Counted from the first letter of the stretch, positions 26,654 through 35,387 are shown. The stretch: 64,000 nt of DNA from an uncultured Bacteroidales bacterium (GCA_902768125.1 CACXKA010000003.1:268658-332657); one strand, 5' to 3'. The notes: a model not told the origin generated them from the letters alone. Made by a program: numbers and translations.

Positions 26654-28447
26654 ATGAAACCTTGGAACAAAACCATCATGTTGCTGATGTTCCTCTTGCT
26701 GAGTCTGGGAGCATGGGCACAGAAAACAGTCGTGTGGGATCAGCCCATCATCGGCTACACCAAGTACAACTACTTCAGCATTCAGAAAGTGGAACTGGCA
26801 AAGGACAGGACTTCGCTCTACATGTCCATCACCTTCCCCTCAGAGGCTTGGTTCCGCTTCTCGCCCGATTCCTACATCGAGGCGGACGGCAAGCGCTATG
26901 CCATCACTGGGAGCGACAGCATTGAACTGGGCAAAGAGGCATACACTTCACCCCAAACCATGAAGAAGGAATTCGTGCTCCACTTCCAGCCGATGCCTCA
27001 GAAGACCAAGGTGTTCGACATGCTGGAAAGCACGCAGAAGAATGACTTCACCTTCTTCTACATCCATCCGAACGACTACAAGATGCCCAAGACAGCTGTG
27101 CCTGCCGACTTCCGTGCCGACTCTCCTGGAGACGATGCGTTGCCAGAAACGGTGTTCAGCGAGGAACCTGCCGTTGTCCATTTCAAGGCGATGAACTATA
27201 AGAAGGGGATGGATGCAGAGATTCAAACATTGTATTTTGACATCACCAATCCGAATTCCTACAACGAATATTATTTCAATTTGGATGATGAAGGCTGTGC
27301 CGATTTCCGTTGCAAGGTGTATTATCCCACGATAGTGCAGTTTTCTATGCCATCTGCAGAAGGAATCTCTTTTGCCAAGGCGATGGTTACTCCAGGCAAA
27401 GAAGTCACCATTTTGTTCGATATGTTGCGTGACGACAAGTATCCCCAATCAAAGGTTGTTGGATACAAAGGCTATATGGCCAAGTTGATGAATGGCGGGT
27501 TTGAGAAACAGATCAGGCGTTGTATGAGAAACAGACCTTATCCCTCTTTCCCCAACTCATACGAGCAGTATAAAACAGTCGATGACCTTGCCACACTCCA
27601 CGATTCCCTGATGCTTGCCTTCGATAAAAGTATTGTTAAGTTACAAGAAATTCCCGAAGTGCTGAAACGGATTTGTCAGGATTGGGAACTACAATTCTTC
27701 AGCGCGTTGGCAGAAGAGTGTCCTTCACTATTCAACACGCAGGAATTCCGCGACTATGTCTATCGCACCCGTCCCAGATGTTTCTATGGAGACTATCTAA
27801 AGAATGATTTCGGTCTCAAAGTTTTTGCACCGCTTTTTGTCAACACAAAGGAACAAGGGCTTGCTCCTGATAGGATACGCTTCATCCATTCGATGTCAGA
27901 ACTGAACAGCGGCGTTTTCAATCCCAAGCCGCAACTCTATGACCCCCTCCTCTCACGGCTCTATGACCAGAAACGCCAGGAACTGTCAGTCAAAATCAGC
28001 CAACAGAAAGAAGGGCTGGCAACCAACGTTCACTATCTGGAGTTGGCAGATGTGGCACCCGAGAACACGCTTCAATTCCTGCTCGACCGCTACAAAGGCA
28101 ACGTCGTGATGATAGACCTCTGGGCAACATGGTGCGGACCTTGTCAGTTGGGACATCGGGAAATGGCACCCGTGAAGGAAGAACTGAAAGACAAGAACAT
28201 CGTCTATCTCAACCTCACCTCTTCCACCTCTCCATTCGAAGACTGGAAACGCATGGTCAAGGACATCCCAGGCGAACACTACTATGTCTCCAACGCCCAA
28301 TTCGATGCCCTCCACGACCTCTACAAATCAGAGGGTGGAGTACCCGCCTACGCCATCTACAACCCCAAAGGCGAGCTTGTCCTACAGCAACTCGGCTTCT
28401 CCTCCGTCGAACCCCTCAAGGCAGGACTGCTAAAAGCGTTGGAGTAG
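26654..28447 (+). CDS. TlpA-like thioredoxin-fold exported protein
   Basis: The 597-residue protein has a signal peptide (LLMFLLLSLGAWAQ), a long N-terminal part of unknown fold (about 25-455) with a beta-rich first third, and a C-terminal thioredoxin domain with the redox motif WCGPC near residue 493 and the cis-proline GVPAYAIYNP. This is the architecture of TlpA/ResA-like periplasmic proteins of Bacteroidetes that reduce or transfer disulfides, often for cytochrome c maturation or oxidative stress. Partner and substrate cannot be deduced. It has its own promoter and no close neighbour downstream. Confidence 0.85.
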   Translation: MKPWNKTIMLLMFLLLSLGAWAQKTVVWDQPIIGYTKYNYFSIQKVELAKDRTSLYMSITFPSEAWFRFSPDSYIEADGKRYAITGSDSIELGKEAYTSPQTMKKEFVLHFQPMPQKTKVFDMLESTQKNDFTFFYIHPNDYKMPKTAVPADFRADSPGDDALPETVFSEEPAVVHFKAMNYKKGMDAEIQTLYFDITNPNSYNEYYFNLDDEGCADFRCKVYYPTIVQFSMPSAEGISFAKAMVTPGKEVTILFDMLRDDKYPQSKVVGYKGYMAKLMNGGFEKQIRRCMRNRPYPSFPNSYEQYKTVDDLATLHDSLMLAFDKSIVKLQEIPEVLKRICQDWELQFFSALAEECPSLFNTQEFRDYVYRTRPRCFYGDYLKNDFGLKVFAPLFVNTKEQGLAPDRIRFIHSMSELNSGVFNPKPQLYDPLLSRLYDQKRQELSVKISQQKEGLATNVHYLELADVAPENTLQFLLDRYKGNVVMIDLWATWCGPCQLGHREMAPVKEELKDKNIVYLNLTSSTSPFEDWKRMVKDIPGEHYYVSNAQFDALHDLYKSEGGVPAYAIYNPKGELVLQQLGFSSVEPLKAGLLKALE

Positions 28448-28521
28448 GGATCCCCTCGTGAGGAAGGACAAAAAGCAAAAAACACACTTAAGGAACATGA
28501 AAGGAGCACGAGGGAAAAAAG

Positions 28522-28587
28522 AGTGCGCACAGGACGTACTGCAAGTGCGCCCTAGACGCACCAAGAGTGCGCTCTCGACGTACTAAA
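28522..28587. repeat. 22-base tandem repeat, three units
   Basis: Three head-to-tail 22-base units begin at 28522, 28544 and 28566. All share AGTGCGC and GACGYACY with a variable centre (CAC/CCC/CTC). The motif contains the self-complementary GTGCGCAC in the first copy. It lies in the 207-base gap between the thioredoxin gene and the DUF6078 promoter. Confidence 0.85.
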
Positions 28588-28603
28588 ACTTTCTTCGTGT
28601 TCT

Positions 28604-28635
28604 TTTGGTGATTTTCTCGTTTATTTGTAATTTTG
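28604..28635 (+). promoter_or_regulatory. Promoter of the DUF6078 gene
   Basis: TTTG (28604-28607) and TAATTTTG (28628-28635) are 20 bases apart, immediately after the 22-base repeat array and about 20 bases before the gene. Confidence 0.75.
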
Positions 28636-28654
28636 CAGTCAGTTCATAAAATAA

Positions 28655-29107
28655 ATGATTGCAAATATGACAGAACAAGAGATATTCAAGGAAAAAGCCA
28701 ATGACGGCTACACCGTTTGCTTTGTGAAAGATTGTCCCTTGAAGGAGCAATGCCTGCACTTTCTGGTGGGGCAACTGGTGCCTGCAACCAAGAGCACCTA
28801 TCGTTGCGTCAATCCGCACTATCAAGATGTGGCTACGGAAAGTTGTTCACTATTCCGTGACCGAAAGAAGGTGAAATTTGCGAAGGGTATGAAGCATATC
28901 TTTAATGCTGATATGCCTCGCAAAGTGGAACCATTCGTGCGCCTAAAAATCATGAGCAAGCATTGCCGCACTTATTATTATGAGTATCGTCGTGGAGAAC
29001 GTCTCATACCTCCTGCCGTTCAGGAAGAAATACGTGGTTTCTTCCGCGAGGCTGGCTGGAACGAAGAGGTTCACTTTGACAGCTATGTGGATGAATATGA
29101 GTGGTGA
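28655..29107 (+). CDS. DUF6078 family cytoplasmic protein
   Basis: The 150-residue protein has no signal peptide or membrane helix. Its N-terminal half holds a cysteine cluster (CFVKDCPLKEQC, then YRC and SCSLF) that could bind a metal or iron-sulfur cluster; the C-terminal half is basic and aromatic (KHCRTYYYEYRRGERLIPP). This matches the DUF6078 family of Bacteroidales with unknown function. The ATG at 28667 is an alternative start. It has its own promoter and terminator, hence is monocistronic. Confidence 0.75.
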   Translation: MIANMTEQEIFKEKANDGYTVCFVKDCPLKEQCLHFLVGQLVPATKSTYRCVNPHYQDVATESCSLFRDRKKVKFAKGMKHIFNADMPRKVEPFVRLKIMSKHCRTYYYEYRRGERLIPPAVQEEIRGFFREAGWNEEVHFDSYVDEYEW

Positions 29108-29118
29108 CACTCAAATGA

Positions 29119-29159
29119 AAAAGTCGGGCAGGACACGTGGTGTGTGCTGCCCGACTTTT
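29119..29159. terminator. Bidirectional terminator
   Basis: A 13-base perfect stem (29119-29131 with 29147-29159, core GTCGGGCAG/CTGCCCGAC) with a 15-base loop and A/T flanks separates the convergent DUF6078 and MFS genes. Confidence 0.85.
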
Positions 29160-29178
29160 GTATGGATGAGGGTAGGGG

Positions 29179-30630
29179 TTATTTCGTGATGGGCTTGTAC
29201 TTGGGCACGAGGGTCTTCATGATGAGCCAGCCAATGAGGTAGGCAACGGCACAGTAGCAGAAGACGATCATGTAGCCTGCGGGTTTGCCTGTGGCTCCGA
29301 AGAACTGGAAGGCGTCGCCGAGTTCGTCGGCATAGGTGAAGAGCATACCAGAACCCTTGTTGATGGCGAAGGAACAGAGTCCGCCAAACATGGTGCCGAT
29401 GCCTGTGATGGTGGCAATGGCACTCTTGGGGAACATATCGCCAATGGTGGAGTAGAGGTTGGCTGACCATGCCTGATGTCCTGCACCGGCGAGACCAATG
29501 ATGACGCAGGGCCACCAAGGGGAGATGTGTGCCAAAGGTTGTGCGAACATGGCGAAGATGGGCAGGAAGGCGAAGATGAGCATGGCGCGCATACGACCTG
29601 CATAGGGGTTCATGCCCATTTTCTCGACGAAGAGTTTGGGCAGGTAGCCACCATAGATGGAGAGTAGGGTGACGATGAGGTAGAGCACGAAGATGAGTGC
29701 CTGTCCCATGCCTGAGGAGGATGGATAGCCGAGTTCGGAGAAGTAGGCGGGTGCCCAGAAGAGGAAGAACCACCAAACGCCGTCGGTCATGAGCTTGCCG
29801 ACGATGAATGCCCAGGTCTGACGATACTTGAAGCAGTCGAGGAAGGAGAGCTTGATTTCGTCTTCTTCGTTGGTGTCGGCGGTTTTCTCTTCGACGACTT
29901 CACCCTTGTCGGACTCGATGTATGCCAACTCTGACTTGTTGACGAACTTGCTGTCGGCTGGTGCGGAGTACATGAAGAGCCATGCACCTGCCCACACGAA
30001 GCCGATGGCACCGATGATGATGAATGCCCATTCCCAGCCCATGTGCTCGGCAAGAACAGGGATGGTGAGGGGAGCGGCAAGGGCTCCTACGGACGCACCT
30101 GCATTGAAGATGGAGGTGGCGTAGGCACGGTCTTTCTTGGGGAAGTACTCGGCGGTCACCTTGATGGCTGCTGGGAAGTTGCCTGACTCACCTGTCGCCA
30201 AGATGATGCGGCAAGCGAGGAAGAGCCACACGCTGGTGGTGGAGATGACGAGGGCAAGGTCGGTGCCTTTCTCCACGGCACGGAGGGCTTCGATGTCGGC
30301 AATGCCTGTCATCTGCATGGTTGCCCATCCGCAGGCTGCATGGAGACATGCACCGAGCGACCAGATGACGATTGCCCAGATGTAGCCTTTCTTCGTGCCC
30401 ATCCAGTCGATGAACTTGCCTGCAAAGAGGGAGATGAAGGCATAGAAGATGGAGAACGTGGCGGTGATGTTGCCGTAGTCGTTGTCGTTCCAATGGAAAT
30501 CGAGGGCGATGAAGTCTTTCCATGTGAGTGAGAGCACCTGACGGTCCATGTAGTTGACCGTGGTGGCAAGGAAGAGCATCGCACAGATGACCCAACGGTA
30601 GTTGGTCATTTTGTTGGTGTTTGTACTCAT
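29179..30630 (-). CDS. MFS transporter, ExuT/hexuronate-like
   Basis: The inner-membrane permease of 483 residues has about 12 helices, an NYMDRQVLS start typical of the anion:cation symporter (ACS) branch, a GKFIDWMGTKKGY loop between helices 2 and 3 and a central acidic loop (about 225-250). The closest characterised group transports hexuronates such as galacturonate or glucuronate; this specificity is inferred by family. The ATG at 30609 is an alternative start. It lies 69 bases downstream of folB, separated by a heptamer repeat, and may be read with it. Confidence 0.85.
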   Translation of the reverse strand: MSTNTNKMTNYRWVICAMLFLATTVNYMDRQVLSLTWKDFIALDFHWNDNDYGNITATFSIFYAFISLFAGKFIDWMGTKKGYIWAIVIWSLGACLHAACGWATMQMTGIADIEALRAVEKGTDLALVISTTSVWLFLACRIILATGESGNFPAAIKVTAEYFPKKDRAYATSIFNAGASVGALAAPLTIPVLAEHMGWEWAFIIIGAIGFVWAGAWLFMYSAPADSKFVNKSELAYIESDKGEVVEEKTADTNEEDEIKLSFLDCFKYRQTWAFIVGKLMTDGVWWFFLFWAPAYFSELGYPSSSGMGQALIFVLYLIVTLLSIYGGYLPKLFVEKMGMNPYAGRMRAMLIFAFLPIFAMFAQPLAHISPWWPCVIIGLAGAGHQAWSANLYSTIGDMFPKSAIATITGIGTMFGGLCSFAINKGSGMLFTYADELGDAFQFFGATGKPAGYMIVFCYCAVAYLIGWLIMKTLVPKYKPITK

Positions 30631-30666
30631 TGTTTTTGGTTATTTATATGATTATTATTCTATTCT

Positions 30667-30694
30667 TAAACTGTAAACTGTAAACGGTAAACAG
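30667..30694. repeat. TAAACNG heptamer repeat, four units
   Basis: Four seven-base units (TAAACTG, TAAACTG, TAAACGG, TAAACAG) lie between the MFS gene and folB. Two TTAACCT/TTAACCG units follow at 30700-30713 and overlap the end of folB. Confidence 0.8.
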
Positions 30695-30699
30695 CCCCT

Positions 30700-31059
30700 T
30701 TAACCTTTAACCGTCACTTCAACACCTGCTCCCAAGCAGTCGGCTCCCATTGGAGGGTTTTCTTTCATGAGGCGGATACGGACGGATTTGGCTTTGGGGT
30801 ATTCGTGAAGGATGGCATTGGCGATGCGTCCTGCTGCATGCTCGACCAGGAAGGAGGGGGTTGCCATTTCGCGCTTGATGGTCTCGTAGATGTCGGCATA
30901 GCTGATAGTGCCATCCACGAAGTCGTGTTCGATGGCTTCTTTCATGTCGGCTTCCACTTCGCAGTCGATGGTGAAGTAGGCACCCACTTGCCGTTCTTGC
31001 TCCATCACGCCGTGATAGGCATAGAGGCGCAGTCCGCTGATGATGATTTTATTCTCCAT
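30700..31059 (-). CDS. folB: Dihydroneopterin aldolase
   Basis: The enzyme cleaves dihydroneopterin to 6-hydroxymethyl-dihydropterin in folate synthesis. The frame opens at 31101, but the ATG at 31059 gives the conserved start MENKIIISGLRLYAYHGV and a normal length of 119 residues. The SYADIYE segment, the FLVEHAA catalytic region and the C-terminal KENPPMG match the family. The start overlaps the end of the upstream gene by 11 bases. Confidence 0.93.
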   Translation of the reverse strand: MENKIIISGLRLYAYHGVMEQERQVGAYFTIDCEVEADMKEAIEHDFVDGTISYADIYETIKREMATPSFLVEHAAGRIANAILHEYPKAKSVRIRLMKENPPMGADCLGAGVEVTVKG

Positions 31060-31717
31060 TCCGAAGGTCGTCTTTGAAGTCGTCGCCGAAGTCTTCCTCA
31101 CCTGTGGTGTACTTCTTCAGGGCTCGCGCCACACCATTTGCCCAGGTGTTGATGTTCTCGTTTTCAAGTTGCAGGGAACCCACCAGTTTGATGACGTTAT
31201 CCAATGGCATCCTGTATCGGAGAATGCCGCTGATGAGCTTGGCGTAGTTCCAGTATTCCTTGTTGAATCGCTCGGACAAACCTTCGATGGTGGTCTTGTA
31301 GCCACGACGATTGACGAAGGTAAAGTCGTAACGCTTGTTGCCGTTCTCATCCATATGCTTGATGATGTGTCCCTTGGTGACGGTCTTGGGCAGGGCGATG
31401 CCGTCTTCGTCGTCGAGCACGCCCGTGAAGATTTCGTAGGGATAGCCATCGAGGAGTCCCACGAATGCCACCCAACGCTCTTTCTTGTTCTGGAATTTCA
31501 CCACGTCGCATTCGAGGCTGATGGGGCGCTTCTCCGTGATCTCGAACTGAGGACGGTAGGAGTAGATTTCGTTGTCAAGTATCGACATCAGTTCCGCACG
31601 TTCCTTGTTCATTCCGACCTCGGGGTCGTAGGGCTTCAATGCCTTCTTCAACTTCTTGTCGCCAAACTCTGCAATGGTGTTCAGAATGGTGGCTGATAAA
31701 GTCTGTACTGGTGACAT
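31049..31717 (-). CDS. Free-standing protein resembling the NrdJ C-terminal domain
   Basis: The frame opens at 31819 but the likely start is the ATG at 31717 (MSPVQTLSATILN), giving 222 residues. From about residue 50 on, the sequence (KRPISLECDVVKF, AFVGLLDGYPYEIFTG, EGLSERF, WNYAKLISGILRYRMPLDNVI, NTWANGVARALKKY) resembles the C-terminal region of Bacteroidetes B12-dependent class II ribonucleotide reductases. The catalytic barrel is absent. It could be an accessory subunit, a regulator, or a relic. It has its own promoter and overlaps folB by 11 bases. Homology is from memory of the family and should be checked by alignment. Confidence 0.6.
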   Translation of the reverse strand: MSPVQTLSATILNTIAEFGDKKLKKALKPYDPEVGMNKERAELMSILDNEIYSYRPQFEITEKRPISLECDVVKFQNKKERWVAFVGLLDGYPYEIFTGVLDDEDGIALPKTVTKGHIIKHMDENGNKRYDFTFVNRRGYKTTIEGLSERFNKEYWNYAKLISGILRYRMPLDNVIKLVGSLQLENENINTWANGVARALKKYTTGEEDFGDDFKDDLRNGE

Positions 31718-31754
31718 GTTAGGTCTATTTATTGCAAAAATTGTTAAGTAAAGG

Positions 31755-31785
31755 CAAAAATACGGCGATTTTGCGACATGACAAA
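31755..31785 (-). promoter_or_regulatory. Promoter of the NrdJ-C-like/folB operon
   Basis: On the minus strand TTTG (31782-31785) and TATTTTTG (31755-31762) are 19 bases apart, about 38 bases upstream of the ATG at 31717. Confidence 0.7.
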
Positions 31786-31806
31786 ATAAATGTGGCAGGA
31801 AATGCG

Positions 31807-31814
31807 TATCTTTG
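31807..31814 (+). promoter_or_regulatory. Putative -7 promoter element of the nitroreductase gene
   Basis: TATCTTTG matches TAnnTTTG and lies about 38 bases before the ATG at 31853; no clear -33 element is present. Confidence 0.5.
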
Positions 31815-31852
31815 CACAATTGTAAATCGCAAATCGTTAAATTGACATTCTT

Positions 31853-32593
31853 ATGGAATCATTTATCAATAGACGCACCATCCGCAAGTACAAGCAGGAG
31901 AACATCCCAGCAGAGAAGATTGAAGCACTCTTGTTTCAGGCTTCGAGGGCTGCCACGATGGGCAACATGCAGCTGTATAGCGTGGTGGTGACTCGTTCGG
32001 AAGAGATGAAGGAGAAGCTCTCACCCCTGCATTTCGGACAGCCGATGGTGAAGGGCGCGCCTATGGTGCTCACGTTCTGTGCCGACTTCAACCGCTTCAC
32101 GAAATGGTGTGAACAACGCCATGCGGATGCGGGTTATGACAATGTGCTTTCGTTCCTCAATGCCGTGAGCGACACCTTGTTGTATGTGCAGGCATTCTGC
32201 ACCCTGGCTGAGGAGGCTGGCTATGGCACTTGCTATCTGGGCACGACGCTCTACAATCCGCAGGGCATCATTGACGTGCTGAAACTGCCGAAACTCACAT
32301 TCCCCGTGGCGACCATCACGGTGGGCGTGCCTGATGAGTGTCCTGAACAGCCCGATCGCTTGCCACATCTGGCATACATCCACGAGGAAACGTACAAGGA
32401 CTACACGCCCAACCAGCTGGACATCATCTATTTCTTCAAGGAAAATCTGGAGGAGAACCAGAAGTTTGTGGAAATCAACAAGAAGGAGAACTTGGCGCAA
32501 GTGTTCACGGATTGCCGCTACACCCGCAAGGACAACGAAGCTATGTCGGCAGGACTGTTGGAAACGCTGAAGAAGCAAGGTTTTCTTTCCTGA
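31853..32593 (+). CDS. NfsA-like nitroreductase family protein
   Basis: This is a probable FMN-dependent NAD(P)H oxidoreductase of 246 residues. The N-terminal INRRTIRKYK is the family's FMN-phosphate binding segment; QASRAATMGNMQ and EEAGYGTCYLGTT supply further flavin contacts, and the C-terminal extension with a KENL/FTDCRYTRKDNE part is typical of the larger NfsA/FRP-type proteins. The natural substrate (quinones, nitro compounds or flavin) is not known. It stands alone between its promoter and a strong terminator. Confidence 0.88.
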   Translation: MESFINRRTIRKYKQENIPAEKIEALLFQASRAATMGNMQLYSVVVTRSEEMKEKLSPLHFGQPMVKGAPMVLTFCADFNRFTKWCEQRHADAGYDNVLSFLNAVSDTLLYVQAFCTLAEEAGYGTCYLGTTLYNPQGIIDVLKLPKLTFPVATITVGVPDECPEQPDRLPHLAYIHEETYKDYTPNQLDIIYFFKENLEENQKFVEINKKENLAQVFTDCRYTRKDNEAMSAGLLETLKKQGFLS

Positions 32594-32619
32594 TTGCCAA
32601 CTTTCAGGTAACAGACAAA

Positions 32620-32650
32620 AAAGAGGGGTCTCATCACGAGGTCCCTCTTT
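32620..32650. terminator. Bidirectional terminator between nitroreductase and dnaA
   Basis: A 13-base stem with two G-U pairs (32620-32632 with 32638-32650) and the loop ATCAC separates two convergent genes; A- and T-rich flanks suit both directions. Confidence 0.8.
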
Positions 32651-32705
32651 CCATTAAACATAAGTTATCTATAGGAATTGGTTAGTATGGATTCTGTTTT
32701 ATTTA

Positions 32706-34118
32706 CTAGGATTGTTTCAATTTCATCTTGATTTCTTCCACGTCGTCGCGCACATGGTCGTCCACCTCAATCATGTCATGAATCTGCTTCATGGCGTGGA
32801 GGACGGTGGCATGGTTGCGGTTTCCAATCTGACGACCAATCTGTACGTGGGAGTTGTCGGTCAACTGCTCGGAGAGATACATCGCGATTTGTCTTGCATA
32901 GGCAATGCGCTGGGTGCGCTCGCGTGAATCGAGCTGGTTGATCTTGATGCTGAAGTGCTCGCAGACAGACTGCTTCACGTCGTCGATGGTGATTTCCTTG
33001 CTGTGCTTCTCGACGAATTGTGGCATGAGCTTGCGTACGAGCGTCATGTTGATGTCGCAGTTGTACACCACAGAGTTGACCATCAGGGAGTTGATGATGC
33101 CTTCGAGGTCGCGCACGCTGTCGTCAATGTTCTCAGAAATGAACTTGAGCACATTGGCTGGGATGCTCAGACCTTCCTTCTCCACTTTGGCTGAGAGGAT
33201 GTTCAGGCGCAGGTTCTGCGTGGGCTTCTGAATCTCTGCCAGCATGCCCCACTTGAAGCGGGTGAGGAGTCGGTCTTCCAAATCTTGGATGGCGATAGGA
33301 GGACGATCGGCAGAAAGGATGATCTGCTTGCCGTTGACGTGCAGATGGTTGAAGATGTGGAAGAATGTGTTTTGGGTGGCACCCTTGCCTGAGAGTTCCT
33401 GCACGTCGTCAAGAATCAACACGTCGATGCTCTGATAGAAGCGGATGAACTCGTTGGTCTTGTTCTGACGCACGGCATCTGTGTATTGCACGGTGAAGAG
33501 GTGTGCGGAAAGATAGAGCACACGCATTTGTGGGTGCAACTCCTTGATGCGATGTCCGATGGCATTGATGAGATGGGTCTTGCCACATCCTGAAGGACCA
33601 TAGACGAAGAAGGGGTTGAAGGTCTTGGCAGGGTTGTTGGCGATGGATTCGCCCACAGAACGTGCCAGACGGTTGCTGTCGCCTTCGAGATAACTCTCAA
33701 ACTTGTAGTCGGGAATCAGCTGAGAATCGAGATCCTGCACCTGTGGAGCTGTCACGTCACCAGGTGCCGTGTTTCCTTGGGTACGAACTGGACCGTTGAG
33801 CACCTTGACAGGCATGTTGCCTTTCTCTTTCACATTGCCTCCGCGTTTGGTCTTCACCACCTTTACATTATAATATAAAGAGCTGACGCTATTGCCAAAC
33901 ACGCGCTTGAAGGTAGAAGCCATGAGCCTCAAGTAGTGCTCCTCCAAATACTCTTTCACGAATTCGCTAGGCACATCGAGCACCAGTTTGCCGTTTTCGA
34001 GGCTATTCAGCTCGACAAAGGCAAACGATGTTGCGAATTGTTGGGGGGTTATGTTATCTCGAATGATGTCGAGGCATTTCCCCCACAAGAGTTTTGGATT
34101 TTGTTCTGTTTCTACCAT
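32706..34118 (-). CDS. dnaA: Chromosomal replication initiator DnaA
   Basis: The 470-residue protein binds DnaA boxes at oriC, melts DNA and loads the helicase. It has an N-terminal domain I (about 1-90), a basic linker (about 90-130), an AAA+ domain with Walker A GPSGCGKT at 174-181 and Walker B LILDDVQ near 235, and a C-terminal DNA-binding domain with the signature GRQIGNRNHATVLHAMKQI. Length is normal. A well-formed promoter and an AT-rich 368-base upstream region with a parS-like palindrome precede it. Confidence 0.97.
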   Translation of the reverse strand: MVETEQNPKLLWGKCLDIIRDNITPQQFATSFAFVELNSLENGKLVLDVPSEFVKEYLEEHYLRLMASTFKRVFGNSVSSLYYNVKVVKTKRGGNVKEKGNMPVKVLNGPVRTQGNTAPGDVTAPQVQDLDSQLIPDYKFESYLEGDSNRLARSVGESIANNPAKTFNPFFVYGPSGCGKTHLINAIGHRIKELHPQMRVLYLSAHLFTVQYTDAVRQNKTNEFIRFYQSIDVLILDDVQELSGKGATQNTFFHIFNHLHVNGKQIILSADRPPIAIQDLEDRLLTRFKWGMLAEIQKPTQNLRLNILSAKVEKEGLSIPANVLKFISENIDDSVRDLEGIINSLMVNSVVYNCDINMTLVRKLMPQFVEKHSKEITIDDVKQSVCEHFSIKINQLDSRERTQRIAYARQIAMYLSEQLTDNSHVQIGRQIGNRNHATVLHAMKQIHDMIEVDDHVRDDVEEIKMKLKQS

Positions 34119-34157
34119 TTTAGCTTTTGGTGATTCTCATGTGAATTTTTCCGAATG

Positions 34158-34188
34158 CAAAGTTAGGCTATATTTTTGAAACTGCAAA
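34158..34188 (-). promoter_or_regulatory. Promoter of dnaA
   Basis: On the minus strand TTTG (34185-34188) and TAACTTTG (34158-34165) are 19 bases apart, about 40 bases upstream of the dnaA start. Confidence 0.75.
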
Positions 34189-34322
34189 ATTTATTTTTTT
34201 CGGTGTTTTAAATCCGAAAGTAAAAAGTGCTTCATTTCAATCATTTACGTTTTTCTAGTTCTTGGCGGTCTTGATTTGTATTGTTTTTTTCTTAACTGCT
34301 GATTATTAGTGAGTTGCTGATT

Positions 34323-34340
34323 TGTTCCACATGTGAAACA
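34323..34340. other. parS-like palindrome upstream of dnaA
   Basis: TGTTCCACATGTGAAACA is an 18-base palindrome with one mismatch. Its halves TGTTCCAC and GTGAAACA are exactly those of the Bacillus-type ParB site parS (TGTTCCACGTGAAACA), but separated by an extra AT. It lies about 205 bases upstream of dnaA in a 368-base gene-free, AT-rich region (34119-34486) that otherwise holds the dnaA promoter and long T runs. Confidence 0.5.
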
Positions 34341-34486
34341 ATTCGTTCAAAATATTTTTTTTTACCCCCTAATTTATTGTATTTGATAGGCTTTCAAATG
34401 TTCCAAAAACGCTCTCAAAAAAGAAAGATGTTGTTTGAACTAAATCCAAATAACATCCTTCTTTCATCTTTTTTTCAATCTTTTTT

Positions 34487-35386
34487 TCACTTGTCTTTTC
34501 TGCCGAAAAGAGAGAAGTGAACATAGCGTTTCGGATGCAATCTGAAGTCCTCGAGCAGACGTGAAGAATTCTGCATGGTGGAGTCAAGATGCAGGGCGAT
34601 AGAATTGTCGTTCATCAGCATGCCGAGCGAGGTCTCCTTGCTGGTCATGGCGGTGTTCATCTTGAAGGTCATATCCTGCACGCTGCTCATGGTGGCATCT
34701 GCCTTTTGTGCCATGCCCACCAAGTCTATCTGGTTCAACTGACCTGTCGTGGTTTCGAGATTGGTGCAAATGTTGTTGGTCTTTGCCATCAGCTGGGGCA
34801 CATCTCTTCCAAGCAGCCCATTGATCTGGCTGGTGGTGACACGAAGATCAGCAGAAACGGCTTCCATGTTGTGCATGGAGGTGGCGATGGATGGGTCGTT
34901 CACCAACGTGTTCATGGCGGTGAGGATAGAGTCCACCTTAGGCAGAAGGGCTTCCACCTTAGGAATCATGTTGCCTGCCTCCGTCATCAAGTCAACCATC
35001 GGTTCGCCCAGAATGGTGTCGCCTGGATGGAGGACGGCTGTGGGGTTTGGACCTAACTTGAGATTCATCATGGCACTACCCAGCATCTCCTTCGTCATAT
35101 AGACCGTAGTACCTTCTGGAATCTGGAATTGAGGATTGACGGTGATTTCAACCGTGAGGTTCTGCTTGCCAGCATTGAAATTGATGGCTTTCACAGTACC
35201 AACCTTCAGGCCGTTGGCACGCACATCGGATGCTGTGGGCATACCTTGCACATTGGAAATCTCCACGAAATAGGACACCTCATCACTAAAAAGCTTCAGC
35301 CCTTTGAGGAAGATGATGCCGACATAAATAAGGATGGCGGAAAGGATTGCCACCGATGCGATTTTGATTTCTTTGCTTATTTTCAT
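34487..35386 (-). CDS. MlaD/MCE family lipid-transport protein
   Basis: The 299-residue protein has one N-terminal membrane helix (about 8-28), an MCE domain (about 35-115; VQGMPTASDVRANGLKVGTV and EMLGSAMMNLKLG) and a long helical C-terminal part (from about 130). MCE proteins of the Mla type form hexameric rings that carry phospholipids between the two membranes. The start is the ATG at 35386; a TTG four codons upstream would overlap the amidase. It follows the amidase stop by a single base, so the two are co-expressed. Confidence 0.88.
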   Translation of the reverse strand: MKISKEIKIASVAILSAILIYVGIIFLKGLKLFSDEVSYFVEISNVQGMPTASDVRANGLKVGTVKAINFNAGKQNLTVEITVNPQFQIPEGTTVYMTKEMLGSAMMNLKLGPNPTAVLHPGDTILGEPMVDLMTEAGNMIPKVEALLPKVDSILTAMNTLVNDPSIATSMHNMEAVSADLRVTTSQINGLLGRDVPQLMAKTNNICTNLETTTGQLNQIDLVGMAQKADATMSSVQDMTFKMNTAMTSKETSLGMLMNDNSIALHLDSTMQNSSRLLEDFRLHPKRYVHFSLFGRKDK

Positions 35387-35387
35387 A

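Noticed and set aside
28522-28587. CRISPR array
   Set aside because: The 22-base units are directly adjacent without spacers and no cas genes are present.
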